A DNA stretch of 38,892 nucleotides from Verrucomicrobiia bacterium (GCA_020439925.1 JAGRPC010000204.1:1-38892), one strand, 5' to 3'; numbered from the stretch's first letter, positions 16,117 through 24,225 are shown. The notes: generated by a model from the letters alone, not told the origin. Program-made: numbers and translations.

Positions 16117-17505
16117 ATGGACGAAACTTCGACAACTTCCCCGGGTGACAAGGTTTGCGATCTCTTCCGCGGGGCTCGGGAGCATTTCGCGAGTGGTGCC
16201 ACCCTGCCCCTTGAGGTTCGCCTCGAGGGCCTCGGGAGGCTCGAGTCGGCTGTGTTGGAGCAAAGTGATGCCATCCTCGCCGCTCTCGCGGACGATCTTG
16301 GCAAACCTCTCCTCGAAGCCTGGCTGGCCGAAGTGCATTTTGTCCTCTCGGAAATCCGCCTCTTTCGACGAAAACTGCGCGCTTGGGCGAAACCACGGCG
16401 GGTCAGCAGTCCGTTCTTTGTCTGGCCCGCCCGCAGCGAGATCCGGCGCGAGCCGTTTGGCACCGTGCTCGTTGCGGCGCCTTGGAATTATCCTTTCCAG
16501 CTTTCGCTCGGTCCCCTTGTCGCGGCGTTGGCCGGGGGCAATACCGTGGTCCTGAAACCTTCCGAACTGGCTCCGGCGACGGCCGGAATCCTCGAAGATC
16601 TTGTCGCGAACGTGTTCGAACCGGGACAGGTCAGCGTGGTGGTGGGAGGGGCGGAGATTGGCGAGGCTTTGCTGCAGCAGGACTTTGATTTCTTATTCTA
16701 CACCGGAGGAGAGAGGGTCGGGCGTCTCTACGCGGAGGCAGCGGCGCGTCGTCTTGCTCCCGTCGTGCTTGAACTGGGAGGAAAATCTCCCTGCCTCATC
16801 GCGGAAGACGCGGATCTGGATCTCGTGGCCCGGCGCCTCGTGGCGGCGAAGTGGTTCAACGCCGGTCAGACCTGCATCGCCCCGGATTTTGTCCTCGTGC
16901 CGGAAACTCGTCGGGGGGCCCTGGTGGCTCGGGTGGTGGCCGAGTTGGAAAAGGCCTACGGTAAAGGAGTGCCGGTCGACCTGGCTGCAGTGGTCAACGA
17001 GGCCCACTATCAAAGACTGCTTGGCCTGGTTTCCGGGGAAGTGGTCCAGGTAGGGGAAGACGATCCGGTCCGGCGGATTCTCGCGCCCAGGGTGCTGCCG
17101 AATACGGATTGGGACGACGTGTCCATGCGCGAGGAGATCTTTGGTCCCATCCTTCCGGTGATTGGGTACGAGTCCCTTGAGGGAGTCCTCGACCGGCTTC
17201 GGAAGAGGCCGGATCCGCTCGCCCTCTATGTATTTTCGCGGGATCACGAGACTCTTGAGGCCATCGCCGGGGCGGTTCGTTCCGGTTCCGTCTGTTTCAA
17301 CGATGCCATGAAACAGGCGGTCAATCTGAACCTGCCCTTCGGAGGAGTGGGTGCGAGCGGGATGGGGCGTTACCGAGGCCGGGCCGGATTCGAGACCTTC
17401 ACCTGGACCCGGGCGGTGACCCGGAGATTCTGGGTGAAAGATCCCTTTCTCACCCTGCCGCCCTACGGGAAAAAGGGGGAATGGATGCGGCGCTGGATGA
17501 AATAG
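16117..17505 (+). CDS. aldehyde dehydrogenase, likely for the carotenoid aldehyde
   Basis: A 462-residue NAD(P)-dependent aldehyde dehydrogenase of the class-3-like group, which is shorter than the usual 490-500 residues. The cofactor and substrate site is intact: APWNYPFQ, the LKPSELAPAT segment, FYTGGERVG, the general base E219 in LELGGKSP and the nucleophile C253 in NAGQTCIAPD. The C-terminus ends with the class-typical FGGVGASGMGRYRGRAGFETF. S. aureus makes the acid group of staphyloxanthin with AldH, an enzyme of this kind, acting between CrtP and CrtQ. Divergence from the crt operon makes diaponeurosporenal the likely substrate (inference). General fatty-aldehyde oxidation is the main alternative. 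The stop lies 5 bases from the convergent DUF6498 gene. Confidence 0.88.
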   Translation: MDETSTTSPGDKVCDLFRGAREHFASGATLPLEVRLEGLGRLESAVLEQSDAILAALADDLGKPLLEAWLAEVHFVLSEIRLFRRKLRAWAKPRRVSSPFFVWPARSEIRREPFGTVLVAAPWNYPFQLSLGPLVAALAGGNTVVLKPSELAPATAGILEDLVANVFEPGQVSVVVGGAEIGEALLQQDFDFLFYTGGERVGRLYAEAAARRLAPVVLELGGKSPCLIAEDADLDLVARRLVAAKWFNAGQTCIAPDFVLVPETRRGALVARVVAELEKAYGKGVPVDLAAVVNEAHYQRLLGLVSGEVVQVGEDDPVRRILAPRVLPNTDWDDVSMREEIFGPILPVIGYESLEGVLDRLRKRPDPLALYVFSRDHETLEAIAGAVRSGSVCFNDAMKQAVNLNLPFGGVGASGMGRYRGRAGFETFTWTRAVTRRFWVKDPFLTLPPYGKKGEWMRRWMK

Positions 17506-17510
17506 GAACC

Positions 17511-18131
17511 CTAGCTTGGGGCCGTTTTGCGATGCGACCACCGGTGCAGGAAGACGTCGAGAACGGTTTTTCCCGCGACGAGGATCAGGAGCATGGGAAG
17601 GGGGGAGCCGAGAGCCTGGATCGCAAATGCCCCGAACAGGATCGCGAGGTGAAGGACGACGATGCGCGGGTAGGGGGAGAACATCTGCTCCTGCACCTTC
17701 GTGGTCCGGAACTCGCCGCCGAGGAGGTAGTTTTTCACGAAGGAGAAGCCGTGGCTCACGAAAAGGGCGATCAGGGCAAAAACCATTCCCTTCCCGAAGA
17801 CCTCCGGTCCCCGTGGGCTGGAGTCGCCCAGAAGGCTGAAGACGAAAAACCCGTGAACGAGGCAGAACATGCCGTAGTGCACCGCAAAAAAGCCTGACGA
17901 GAAGATCTTCCCGACGAGGGACACGGGATCGCTGTTCCCGCCCGCAAGAAACATGCGGACGAGGGTGTAGACTCCGATGATGAGGTTTTCCGCCCAGTAG
18001 ACGACCACGATCTCGAAAACACTCCAGCCGTAGAACAGGGCTCCCGCGAGGGGGATCAGGTTTGCGAGGACGAGGAAGACACTCGAAGCGAGCAAGGGGC
18101 GAGGGGAGGGATGAGGAGGGGCGGAATCCAC
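17511..18131 (-). CDS. DUF6498-like integral membrane protein
   Basis: About 206 residues with six predicted membrane helices. The segment VVYWAENLIIGVYTLVRM matches the motif I associate with DUF6498 proteins, whose function is unknown. Further helices include FFAVHYGMFCLVHGFFVFSLL and GMVFALIALFVSHGFSFVKNYL. The C-terminus is basic (HRWSHRKTAPS). I prefer the GTG at 18131, which has GGGAAG upstream. The ATG at 18218 would add 29 residues of proline-rich sequence with no resemblance to a protein start, and would run through the likely rpmE promoter. It is convergent with the aldehyde dehydrogenase and divergent from rpmE. No link to pigment synthesis is visible beyond position. Confidence 0.68.
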   Translation of the reverse strand: MDSAPPHPSPRPLLASSVFLVLANLIPLAGALFYGWSVFEIVVVYWAENLIIGVYTLVRMFLAGGNSDPVSLVGKIFSSGFFAVHYGMFCLVHGFFVFSLLGDSSPRGPEVFGKGMVFALIALFVSHGFSFVKNYLLGGEFRTTKVQEQMFSPYPRIVVLHLAILFGAFAIQALGSPLPMLLILVAGKTVLDVFLHRWSHRKTAPS

Positions 18132-18201
18132 CGGAAAACTTCCCGGTTCCCGTGGAAATGGCAAGTTCGGGGGGAGGGAGGCGGAAGAACCAAATTTCTG
18201 C

Positions 18202-18230
18202 TTGCCTGCCGCCGCCATCGCGACTAGCTT
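18202..18230 (+). promoter_or_regulatory. putative rpmE promoter
   Basis: TTGCCT (18202-18207), 17 bases, then TAGCTT (18225-18230). The start would fall near 18237, leaving a leader of about 24 bases with an AGGAAG ribosome site before the ATG at 18261. The box and spacing match the tRNA-Ala and DUF6807 promoters in this window. Confidence 0.5.
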
Positions 18231-18260
18231 CCGCCCCTCCCAAAACTCAGGAAGACGAAC

Positions 18261-18512
18261 ATGAAAGCGGACATTCACCCGGACTACCAGGAAGCCGTGA
18301 TCCAGTGCCACTGTGGCAATGTGATCCAGACGCGCTCGACCGTGGCGAACCTTCACATCGGGATCTGTTCCGCCTGCCACCCCTTCTTTACCGGGGAGCA
18401 GCGTTTCGTCGATACCGCGGGCCGCGTGGACAAGTTCCAGAAGCGTTTCGGCTCCATGAAGTCCGCTGCCGAGCGTCGCAAGAAGCCGAAGCTTTCCGAC
18501 CTCAACGCCTAG
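18261..18512 (+). CDS. rpmE: 50S ribosomal protein L31
   Basis: An 83-residue L31 of the zinc-binding type. It begins MKADIHPDY and carries the cysteine set C16-x-C18 and C36-x-x-C39 (QCHCGN and CSACHPF). The [22 protein letters not shown] segment is a standard L31 signature. The type with cysteines binds zinc and is the version used when zinc is sufficient. The C-terminus is longer and more basic than in E. coli. A clear AGGAAG ribosome site and a promoter-like pair lie upstream. A strong hairpin terminator follows 24 bases after the stop, between rpmE and prfA. Confidence 0.97.
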   Translation: MKADIHPDYQEAVIQCHCGNVIQTRSTVANLHIGICSACHPFFTGEQRFVDTAGRVDKFQKRFGSMKSAAERRKKPKLSDLNA

Positions 18513-18536
18513 GGCGCGACAGTTTGATTTTTCGAG

Positions 18537-18577
18537 AACGGTGACGATGCCTTCGTGGCATGGTCACCGTTTTTGTT
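18537..18577 (+). terminator. intrinsic terminator after rpmE
   Basis: The stem is AACGGTGAC (18537-18545) with GTCACCGTT (18563-18571). Inside it ATGCC (18547-18551) pairs with GGCAT (18557-18561). A T-rich tail TTTTTGTTTGT follows. This is the best intrinsic terminator in the window. It lies between rpmE and prfA, so it either insulates them or attenuates readthrough into prfA. Confidence 0.85.
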
Positions 18578-18604
18578 TGTATAGCCCCCACCCGACCCTC
18601 TCGC

Positions 18605-19678
18605 TTGGACCACTCGACCCTCATTGAACGGAAGCGGCTGCGGATTCCCGAGCTGGAGTCCCAGATGGCCGAGGAGGGTTTCTTTGACGATCCGAAGAAG
18701 GCGGGCGAGCTGACCCGGGAATACAACCGGCTCAAGGCGCTGATGGAGGATTGGGCCCTCCTGAAGAAGGCGGAAGCCGATCATGCCGAGAATCTCGAGT
18801 TTGCCAGGTCGGACGACGCCGAGATGGCGGAACTGGCGGCGGCGGAGATCCCCTCGCTCGAGGTGCGCATCGCGGAGCTGGAGGCGGCGGTGCAATACGC
18901 CCTCCTTCCGCACGATCCGACGGAGGACCGCGACGCCATCGTCGAGATCCGCGCGGGAACGGGAGGCGACGAGGCTTCGCTTTTTGCCGGTGATCTTTAC
19001 CGCATGTACCAGCGTTATGCGGAATCACGGGGCTGGAGGGTCGAACCGGTGGAAGCGAGCCCCTCCGAAGTCGGTGGCTTCAAGGAAGTGGTGTTCAAGG
19101 TTGCGGGCGAGGAGGTTTTCCGTTTCCTGAAATACGAGAGCGGGGTCCACCGGGTCCAGCGCGTGCCGGTGACGGAAACCCAGGGGCGCATCCACACCTC
19201 GACCGCGACGGTGGCCGTCCTGCCCGAGGCCGAGGAGGTCGACATCGAACTGAGGCCCGAGGATCTCCATATCCAGGCGACACGGTCGGGAGGTCCGGGC
19301 GGGCAACACGTCAACACGACCGACTCGGCCGTCCAGGTGACTCACCTGCCCACGGGCCTCTTCGTGAAATGCCAGGAAGGCCGCAGCCAGGGCAAAAACA
19401 AGGAGCGAGCCCTCCAGATCCTCCGTGCCAAACTGCTCGAGGCCAAGGTGCGGGAAGAGGCGGAGAAATATTCCGCCCATCGGCGAAGCCTGATCGGATC
19501 GGGCGGGCGCGAGGAGAAGATCCGCACCTACAATTTTCCGCAGAACCGGCTCACCGATCACCGCGTCAATCTCACGCTCTACAACCTCGACCAGATCGTC
19601 GCGGGTGCGATCAGCCCGGTGATTGAGGCGCTCCAGGCCTCGGAGATGGCCGAGCGGATGGCGGAGCTGGGTGATTGA
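18605..19678 (+). CDS. prfA: peptide chain release factor 1
   Basis: A 357-residue RF1, which ends translation at UAA and UAG. The RF1 tripeptide PVT is at about 188-190 and the catalytic GGQ at 232-234 (GGPGGQHVNTTDSAVQ). EIRAGTGGDEASLFAGDLYRM and RTYNFPQNRLTDHRVNLTLY are family signatures. I chose TTG at 18605 (LDHSTLIERKR), which matches the usual start of verrucomicrobial RF1 as I know it. The in-frame ATG at 18560 lies inside the terminator hairpin and would add 15 unlikely residues. The usual partner prmC is not next door; a thioesterase gene follows instead. Confidence 0.93.
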   Translation: MDHSTLIERKRLRIPELESQMAEEGFFDDPKKAGELTREYNRLKALMEDWALLKKAEADHAENLEFARSDDAEMAELAAAEIPSLEVRIAELEAAVQYALLPHDPTEDRDAIVEIRAGTGGDEASLFAGDLYRMYQRYAESRGWRVEPVEASPSEVGGFKEVVFKVAGEEVFRFLKYESGVHRVQRVPVTETQGRIHTSTATVAVLPEAEEVDIELRPEDLHIQATRSGGPGGQHVNTTDSAVQVTHLPTGLFVKCQEGRSQGKNKERALQILRAKLLEAKVREEAEKYSAHRRSLIGSGGREEKIRTYNFPQNRLTDHRVNLTLYNLDQIVAGAISPVIEALQASEMAERMAELGD

Positions 19679-19789
19679 AGATACGAACGCAGGGCTGCCG
19701 GGGTGGGCGATGGAGAGGACTCCCGAGGGTTTTCCTCAATCTTCGCTACACTCCGTTGCAAATCCCTCGCCTCTCCCCCAAGTTCCCGG

Positions 19790-20260
19790 ATGGCCCACCG
19801 CTTTCTCCACCGCCGCCGCGTCGAGTTCGCCGATACCGATGTGGCGGGAATCATGCATTTTTCGAACTTCTTCCGCTTCATGGAGGTGGCGGAACACGCC
19901 TTTTACCGTTCCCTCGGCTTTTCGGTTCACCCGTTCCGCCACGGTGCCGAGACAGAAGGGCCGAACGTGGGCTGGCCGCGGGTGCACGCCTCGGCCGACT
20001 ACCGGCTCCCGCTCCACTTCGAGGAGGAAGTCGAGGTCGAGTTACTCATCGAGGAATTGCGCAACAAGACGATCCACTACTACTTCCAGTTCTGGAAGAA
20101 TCCGGACTCCCCCGACGAGCGGATTCTTGCAGCAACGGGGCGGTTCACGGTCGTTTGCGTTTCTTTCGATGCCGAAACGCGCCGCATGAAAGCGGTTGCC
20201 ATCCCCGACGAATGGCGCGAAAAACTCGAAGTCGCGCCGGAGGGTCTCATCCCGGCTTAA
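19790..20260 (+). CDS. YbgC-like hot-dog acyl-CoA thioesterase
   Basis: A 156-residue single hot-dog-fold thioesterase of the 4HBT/YbgC type. The signature FADTDVAGIMHFSNFFRFMEVAEHAFYR contains the catalytic aspartate D17. Members hydrolyse short- to medium-chain or aromatic acyl-CoA esters; E. coli YbgC is linked to the Tol-Pal system and FadM to fatty-acid degradation. The substrate is unknown. The ATG at 19790 is the natural start, since the 29 in-frame codons upstream do not resemble the family. The next genes are a membrane protein 24 bases on and a PaaK-like CoA ligase, so a shared role in acyl-CoA handling is plausible (inference). Confidence 0.86.
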   Translation: MAHRFLHRRRVEFADTDVAGIMHFSNFFRFMEVAEHAFYRSLGFSVHPFRHGAETEGPNVGWPRVHASADYRLPLHFEEEVEVELLIEELRNKTIHYYFQFWKNPDSPDERILAATGRFTVVCVSFDAETRRMKAVAIPDEWREKLEVAPEGLIPA

Positions 20261-20284
20261 TCCCCCCTTGCAACGTTTTTCCCG

Positions 20285-20857
20285 ATGGATCCCATGAGCA
20301 GTTATTCCTGGCTTGTCTTCGCCCTTGGCACCGTCCTCACCTGGGGACTTTACGGCATCTTCCTTCACATGGGACAGATGGGAATGGTGGATCCGGTAAA
20401 CGGACGCTACAAGGCTTTCCTCTTTGTGGGAGTGGCCTATTTCCTCACCGCGGTTCTCGCGCCTCTCGCGCTTCTCATCATGCGCGGGTCCGACTGGAAT
20501 TTTCCCTCCAAGGGGCTCTGGCTCTCGCTCTTCGCGGGCATCCTCGGCGCGATCGGTGCTTTCTTTGTCCTCCTCGCCCTCGGCGCGGCGATCTCCGCGA
20601 AGGTGCAGAACGCTCCCGGTGTCGTGATGTCGATCATTTTCGCCGGTGCCCCCATCGTGAACGCGATCGTTTCGATCAGCATGGCGCACGACTGGAGCCG
20701 GATTCGCTGGCCCTTCATCCTTGGCCTCCTCATGGCGGCGGCGGGTGGTTTCCTCGTGACCATGTTCAAGCCGGTGCATGCTCCGCCCGCGAAGCCCGCC
20801 GACAAAGTCGTGGCCGCTCCGTCGGTACCGCAGGACCAGGGACCACAGTCTCACTGA
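20285..20857 (+). CDS. small membrane protein resembling half of a DMT/EamA transporter
   Basis: A 190-residue protein with about five hydrophobic segments (WLVFALGTVLTWGLYGIF, AFLFVGVAYFLTAVLAPLALLIM, LWLSLFAGILGAIGAFFVLLAL, VVMSIIFAGAPIVNAIVSI, FILGLLMAAAGGFLVTMF) and a charged C-terminal tail. The AGILGAIGAFFVLLALGAAISAKVQNAPGVV stretch resembles the second half of an EamA repeat, in which a small molecule would pass between paired repeats. With a single repeat it would need to dimerise. The substrate is unknown. A second ATG at 20294 (MSSYSW) is as good a start. It sits between the thioesterase and PaaK-like genes with short gaps, so the three are probably co-transcribed. Confidence 0.65.
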   Translation: MDPMSSYSWLVFALGTVLTWGLYGIFLHMGQMGMVDPVNGRYKAFLFVGVAYFLTAVLAPLALLIMRGSDWNFPSKGLWLSLFAGILGAIGAFFVLLALGAAISAKVQNAPGVVMSIIFAGAPIVNAIVSISMAHDWSRIRWPFILGLLMAAAGGFLVTMFKPVHAPPAKPADKVVAAPSVPQDQGPQSH

Positions 20858-20887
20858 CCGGCCCCGGTCCGGCGCCGACCGTCCGAC

Positions 20888-22153
20888 ATGTCCGATCGCG
20901 CCTCCATTGAATCCCTGCAGACGGAACGGCTTCGCGCGCTCCTGACCAGCTTGCGCGCTGGAAACGACTTTTACCGCGATCGCCTCGCGAAGGTGGACCT
21001 CGGGAACTCGCCCACGCTCGCCGATTTCGTGGCGAAGATGCCCTTCACCACAAAGATGGATCTCGTGTGGGACCGAGAGGAGTTCCCGCCCTACGGTTCC
21101 AATCTCACCTATCCGCTTCGGCGCTACTCGCGCTTCTGCCAGAGCAGCGGCACCACGCGGGGGCCTCTCCCGACTCTCGACACCACCGAGAGCTGGTCGG
21201 CGATGCTTGACTGCTGGGACCGTGTCTATGAAGCCGCCGGGGTCGGGCCTGGCGACAAGGTGTTCTTCGCCTTTTCCTTCGGCCCCTTCCTCGGGTTCTG
21301 GACCGCCTTCGAGTCGGCGACGCGGCGTGGCAATCTTTCCATTCCCGGCGGAGGACTGAGCAGCAAGGCGAGGCTTCAGGCCATGGTCGCGCACGGGGTC
21401 GACGTGCTCTGCTGCACCCCGACCTACGCGATGCGACTCGGAGAACTCTTTGCCTCGCATGCGAACGATGAAACCGCCGCCTTTCGCCTGAAAAAAATCA
21501 TCGTCGCGGGTGAACCGGGAGGCAGCCTGCCGGAGGTCAGGGAGCGTCTCTCCGGACTCTGGAAAGGAGCGCGTGTCTTCGACCACCACGGCATGACCGA
21601 AACCGGACCGGTTACCTACGAGCATCCCGATAGGCCGCTCGCGCTCTGCGTCATCGAAGAGGCTTATTTCGCCGAGATCATCGACCGCGAGACCCAGACC
21701 GAGGTTGCTCCCGGGCAGAAGGGGGAACTGGTTCTCACCACCCTGACACGGACCGCCTGCCCGCTCCTTCGTTACCGCACCGGCGATCTCGTGGAAAAGA
21801 GCTTTTTTTCTCCGGACGAAGGGCCTCCCGTCCTCTGTCTCGAGGGGGGCATTCTCGGGCGGGTCGACGAGATGGTCGTGATCCGCGGGGTGAATGTCTA
21901 CCCGACCGCCGTGGAGAAGATTATCAGGGGGTTTCCGGAGGTCGTCGAATTCCAGGTCGTGCAGACGACCCGTCAATCCATGGCCGAGCTCGAGGTCAGG
22001 ATCGAGGCCGATGCCAAGGCCAAGCCCGATCTCGCCGGGCGCATCCAGCGCGAACTGGCCGATGCCTTCACCCTGCGGATTCCCGTGACAGTGGTTGAGT
22101 CGGGAGAACTGCCACGCTACGAATTCAAATCGCGGCGGTGGGTGCGGCAGTGA
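20888..22153 (+). CDS. PaaK-like adenylate-forming enzyme (phenylacetate-CoA ligase family)
   Basis: A 421-residue member of the phenylacetate-CoA ligase branch of the adenylate-forming superfamily. The phosphate-binding loop is SSGTTRGP, where the family usually has SSGTTGKP; the lysine is replaced. Other motifs are VAGEPGGSLPEVR, the DHHGMTETGP acyl-binding motif, GELVLTTLTRTACPLLRYRTGD, and a C-terminal lid domain starting VDEMVVIRGVNVYP. PaaK makes phenylacetyl-CoA, but no paa genes are present, so the acid activated here is open. Verrucomicrobial members are often annotated only as AMP-dependent synthetases. It ends 4 bases from the convergent lipoprotein gene. Confidence 0.85.
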   Translation: MSDRASIESLQTERLRALLTSLRAGNDFYRDRLAKVDLGNSPTLADFVAKMPFTTKMDLVWDREEFPPYGSNLTYPLRRYSRFCQSSGTTRGPLPTLDTTESWSAMLDCWDRVYEAAGVGPGDKVFFAFSFGPFLGFWTAFESATRRGNLSIPGGGLSSKARLQAMVAHGVDVLCCTPTYAMRLGELFASHANDETAAFRLKKIIVAGEPGGSLPEVRERLSGLWKGARVFDHHGMTETGPVTYEHPDRPLALCVIEEAYFAEIIDRETQTEVAPGQKGELVLTTLTRTACPLLRYRTGDLVEKSFFSPDEGPPVLCLEGGILGRVDEMVVIRGVNVYPTAVEKIIRGFPEVVEFQVVQTTRQSMAELEVRIEADAKAKPDLAGRIQRELADAFTLRIPVTVVESGELPRYEFKSRRWVRQ

Positions 22154-22156
22154 AGG

Positions 22157-23572
22157 TTATCGGGTCGGTGAAAGTTTAGAGCCCTCCGGCTCGATCGAGA
22201 CTTTCGCTCCGATCGCCTCACCGATCCGTGTGAGGGCTTGGCGGATCGTGAGATTTGAGACGTCGACCGTGATCATCGTGTCATAGGCGATGTAATCGGC
22301 CGGCTTCTCGTTGTGAAGGTGGAAGTCGTAAAACTGGTTGAACCAAATCGGCACTCCGCGTTCCCACACGGGCCCTTTTCGATCCGCGAGGCGAGAGTGC
22401 AGCTGGATGGATTCAATCACGCGAATCAACGGTTCTCGCTCGAAAGTTAACCGCGGTAAAATAATCGAGTCGGCTTTTTGCCTCCATCTTGTCTCAAGGT
22501 CATCGCGCCAGACATCCGACTCGGATTCAGCGACAAGGGATTGAAGGAACGCTGCCGACAGCTCCTGTTGATCTGAGGTGTTTCTCACGAACACGAGGCC
22601 ACGTCGTTGATCGAATGCGGCATCGGCTTCAAGAGGAAAGGTGATTCCAGCGTTTTCAAAAAGGGTTATTAAGGTGGGTGCAAATGGCTTTGCTCCTACG
22701 GTTTCGTCTGCAAAAGGATCGTAAGCAGCCGGTTTCGCGGATTGTATCATCCGCGTCAGGTCTGGAGGGGCAGGATAGACTCGGGTAATTCGAGGTTCTT
22801 CAAACAGATCGAGATACCCTAGTCGGATCTCAGTTTCCTCGATCCGATACCTTTGTTGCGCAAGGTAAGTAGTGTAGCGCAAGGCTTCCACGAGAGGTAC
22901 TTCCGCAAGCTGCAGGGTCACGGTGATCGAATCAGGTTCATCGGAACTCGCGGCAACCAATCCAGGGACGCCCTCCCATTTCCGTGGCGGATCCAGAACG
23001 ATCTTCACGCCTATCGTCCCATCTCCGTTCGGAATCTCGGAAAGCCCTCCGGCCTGCTCAAGATACGCCAACGCTTCCTCAAGCGGAGTCTCTTTGAAAT
23101 CCACCTTCGGGATCACAATGGATCTCAAGCGTTCCTCCAGTTCCCGGATCCGCCGCCATCTGCCTTCGGCCTCCACTTCTTCAATCAGGCCCCAAAAATC
23201 CACCACTGCCTCGACCAGCCATAACTCGTCCTCCGTCGCTTTCACTTCCATGGTCCCTGCGGCACGATCGAAGCGGGCCTCCATTCCCTCGGCAAACTCC
23301 ACGCCGTCGCGCTCGAGGATATTCCTCGCATCGCCTTCTTGTCCGAAGTCGCTTTCAAAAAATCCCTCCGGGAGATCGAAGGTTCGTTCCTTCAAGGCAC
23401 CACTCCAGAGGGAGTTGCCCACTGACGGAGCCAAGGTGATGGCGGCCGATTCGGTTCCGGCCTTCCCTTCGTGCTCGGCGGTGCGCTCCGGGTCCGAAAT
23501 CGAATCACCGCATCTGCCGAGGAATAGGGCGGCGATGGATACCATCACGATCGCATAGCGGCGGCGATTCAT
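22157..23572 (-). CDS. putative lipoprotein with two tandem STN-like repeats
   Basis: A 471-residue exported protein. The N-terminus ends in a lipobox-like LGRC (MVSIAALFLGRC), suggesting lipid attachment. The rest reads as two copies of a module of about 200 residues. Copy 1 (from about residue 50) has ERDGVEFAEGMEARFD, then LRSIVIPKVDFKETPLEEAL and SITVTLQLAEVPLVEAL. Copy 2 (from about 265) has FENAGITFPLEADAAFD, then DSIILPRLTFEREPLIRVI and MITVDVSNLTIRQAL. The latter parts resemble the STN fold of secretins and TonB receptors; the RVYPAPPDLTRM piece is also familiar from verrucomicrobial secretin-like proteins. No function is known. The gene lies in lower-GC DNA and begins 1 base after the stop of the secreted protein gene upstream. 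Confidence 0.7.
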   Translation of the reverse strand: MNRRRYAIVMVSIAALFLGRCGDSISDPERTAEHEGKAGTESAAITLAPSVGNSLWSGALKERTFDLPEGFFESDFGQEGDARNILERDGVEFAEGMEARFDRAAGTMEVKATEDELWLVEAVVDFWGLIEEVEAEGRWRRIRELEERLRSIVIPKVDFKETPLEEALAYLEQAGGLSEIPNGDGTIGVKIVLDPPRKWEGVPGLVAASSDEPDSITVTLQLAEVPLVEALRYTTYLAQQRYRIEETEIRLGYLDLFEEPRITRVYPAPPDLTRMIQSAKPAAYDPFADETVGAKPFAPTLITLFENAGITFPLEADAAFDQRRGLVFVRNTSDQQELSAAFLQSLVAESESDVWRDDLETRWRQKADSIILPRLTFEREPLIRVIESIQLHSRLADRKGPVWERGVPIWFNQFYDFHLHNEKPADYIAYDTMITVDVSNLTIRQALTRIGEAIGAKVSIEPEGSKLSPTR

Positions 23573-23573
23573 G

Positions 23574-24128
23574 TCAACGTCCCGAGGGTTTGGCGGGTTC
23601 TTCAAATCCCGCCACCAAATCCAACATTGCCATCGGACCATCTTCCATACCTGACTTCGTCAGAATCAGCTTCCACCCGATGTTCGCGTTCAGTAAATCT
23701 CCTGCGGCCAGATGGCCGAACCATTCATCGTAACCCTCCGGGATCTTCATCACGCCGAATCGTTTTTGTTCCCGTTTCCCTTCGGTCCAGATCATCGAAT
23801 AGCGCATGCCATCGGGCTGGTGGCGAGGAGTACCGGTATCGAGGAAATCGCCAAGCCAGAGGTGGAGCCGCACCCGGGTCCCGCGGGGAATGCCTTTGAA
23901 AGAGACTCCGGCATCGATCGTTTCCGTTTTTCCACTGGCACCGGCGATCCACTCGAACTGATCAAATTCCCCCTCCGGCAAATCGTTCGGAACTTCATAT
24001 TCCCACATCAAGACCCCGATCGCCCAAAGGGCAGCGGGATCCGGTGCTGGCGGATCCGCCGTCGGAACGGGCACGGCCGCGAAGAACCCAAGGCAGGCGG
24101 CAAAGCAGATAATCCCTAGGAGGTTCAT
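23574..24128 (-). CDS. small secreted protein of unknown function
   Basis: A 184-residue protein with a signal peptide (about 1-22, ending AVPVPTADP) that I do not recognise. The mature part is acidic and aromatic-rich, with WEYEVPNDLPEGEFDQFEWIAG, VSFKGIPRGTRVRLHLWLGDFLD and EGYDEWFGHLAAGDLLN. It has no cysteine pair and no catalytic motif. A beta-rich binding domain is likely. It is the first gene of a two-gene unit with the tandem-repeat lipoprotein, only one base apart, so the pair is probably made together at the cell envelope. It is divergent from the toxin-antitoxin pair. Confidence 0.62.
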   Translation of the reverse strand: MNLLGIICFAACLGFFAAVPVPTADPPAPDPAALWAIGVLMWEYEVPNDLPEGEFDQFEWIAGASGKTETIDAGVSFKGIPRGTRVRLHLWLGDFLDTGTPRHQPDGMRYSMIWTEGKREQKRFGVMKIPEGYDEWFGHLAAGDLLNANIGWKLILTKSGMEDGPMAMLDLVAGFEEPAKPSGR

Positions 24129-24190
24129 TTCGGCAGGATGGAGAATTTCCCCGATGGAGACAAGGCGGGATCAACGGTTACGGCACGAGC

Positions 24191-24218
24191 TTGACAGTAA
24201 CCCATAAACCCGTACAAT
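24191..24218 (+). promoter_or_regulatory. sigma-70-type promoter of the toxin-antitoxin operon
   Basis: A perfect TTGACA (24191-24196) is followed after 16 bases by TACAAT (24213-24218), the best promoter in the window. The start would fall at about 24225, next to the antitoxin ATG at 24226, so the mRNA is predicted to be leaderless. ACCCAT/ACCCGT/ACCCAT motifs recur across the promoter and could be antitoxin operator half-sites. Confidence 0.75.
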
Positions 24219-24225
24219 CACCCAT

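Noticed and set aside
20042..21976. A 644-codon open frame on the minus strand
   Set aside because: It lies opposite the thioesterase, membrane protein and PaaK-like genes and is rich in Arg, Gly and Glu with no motif, as expected from antisense GC-rich sequence.
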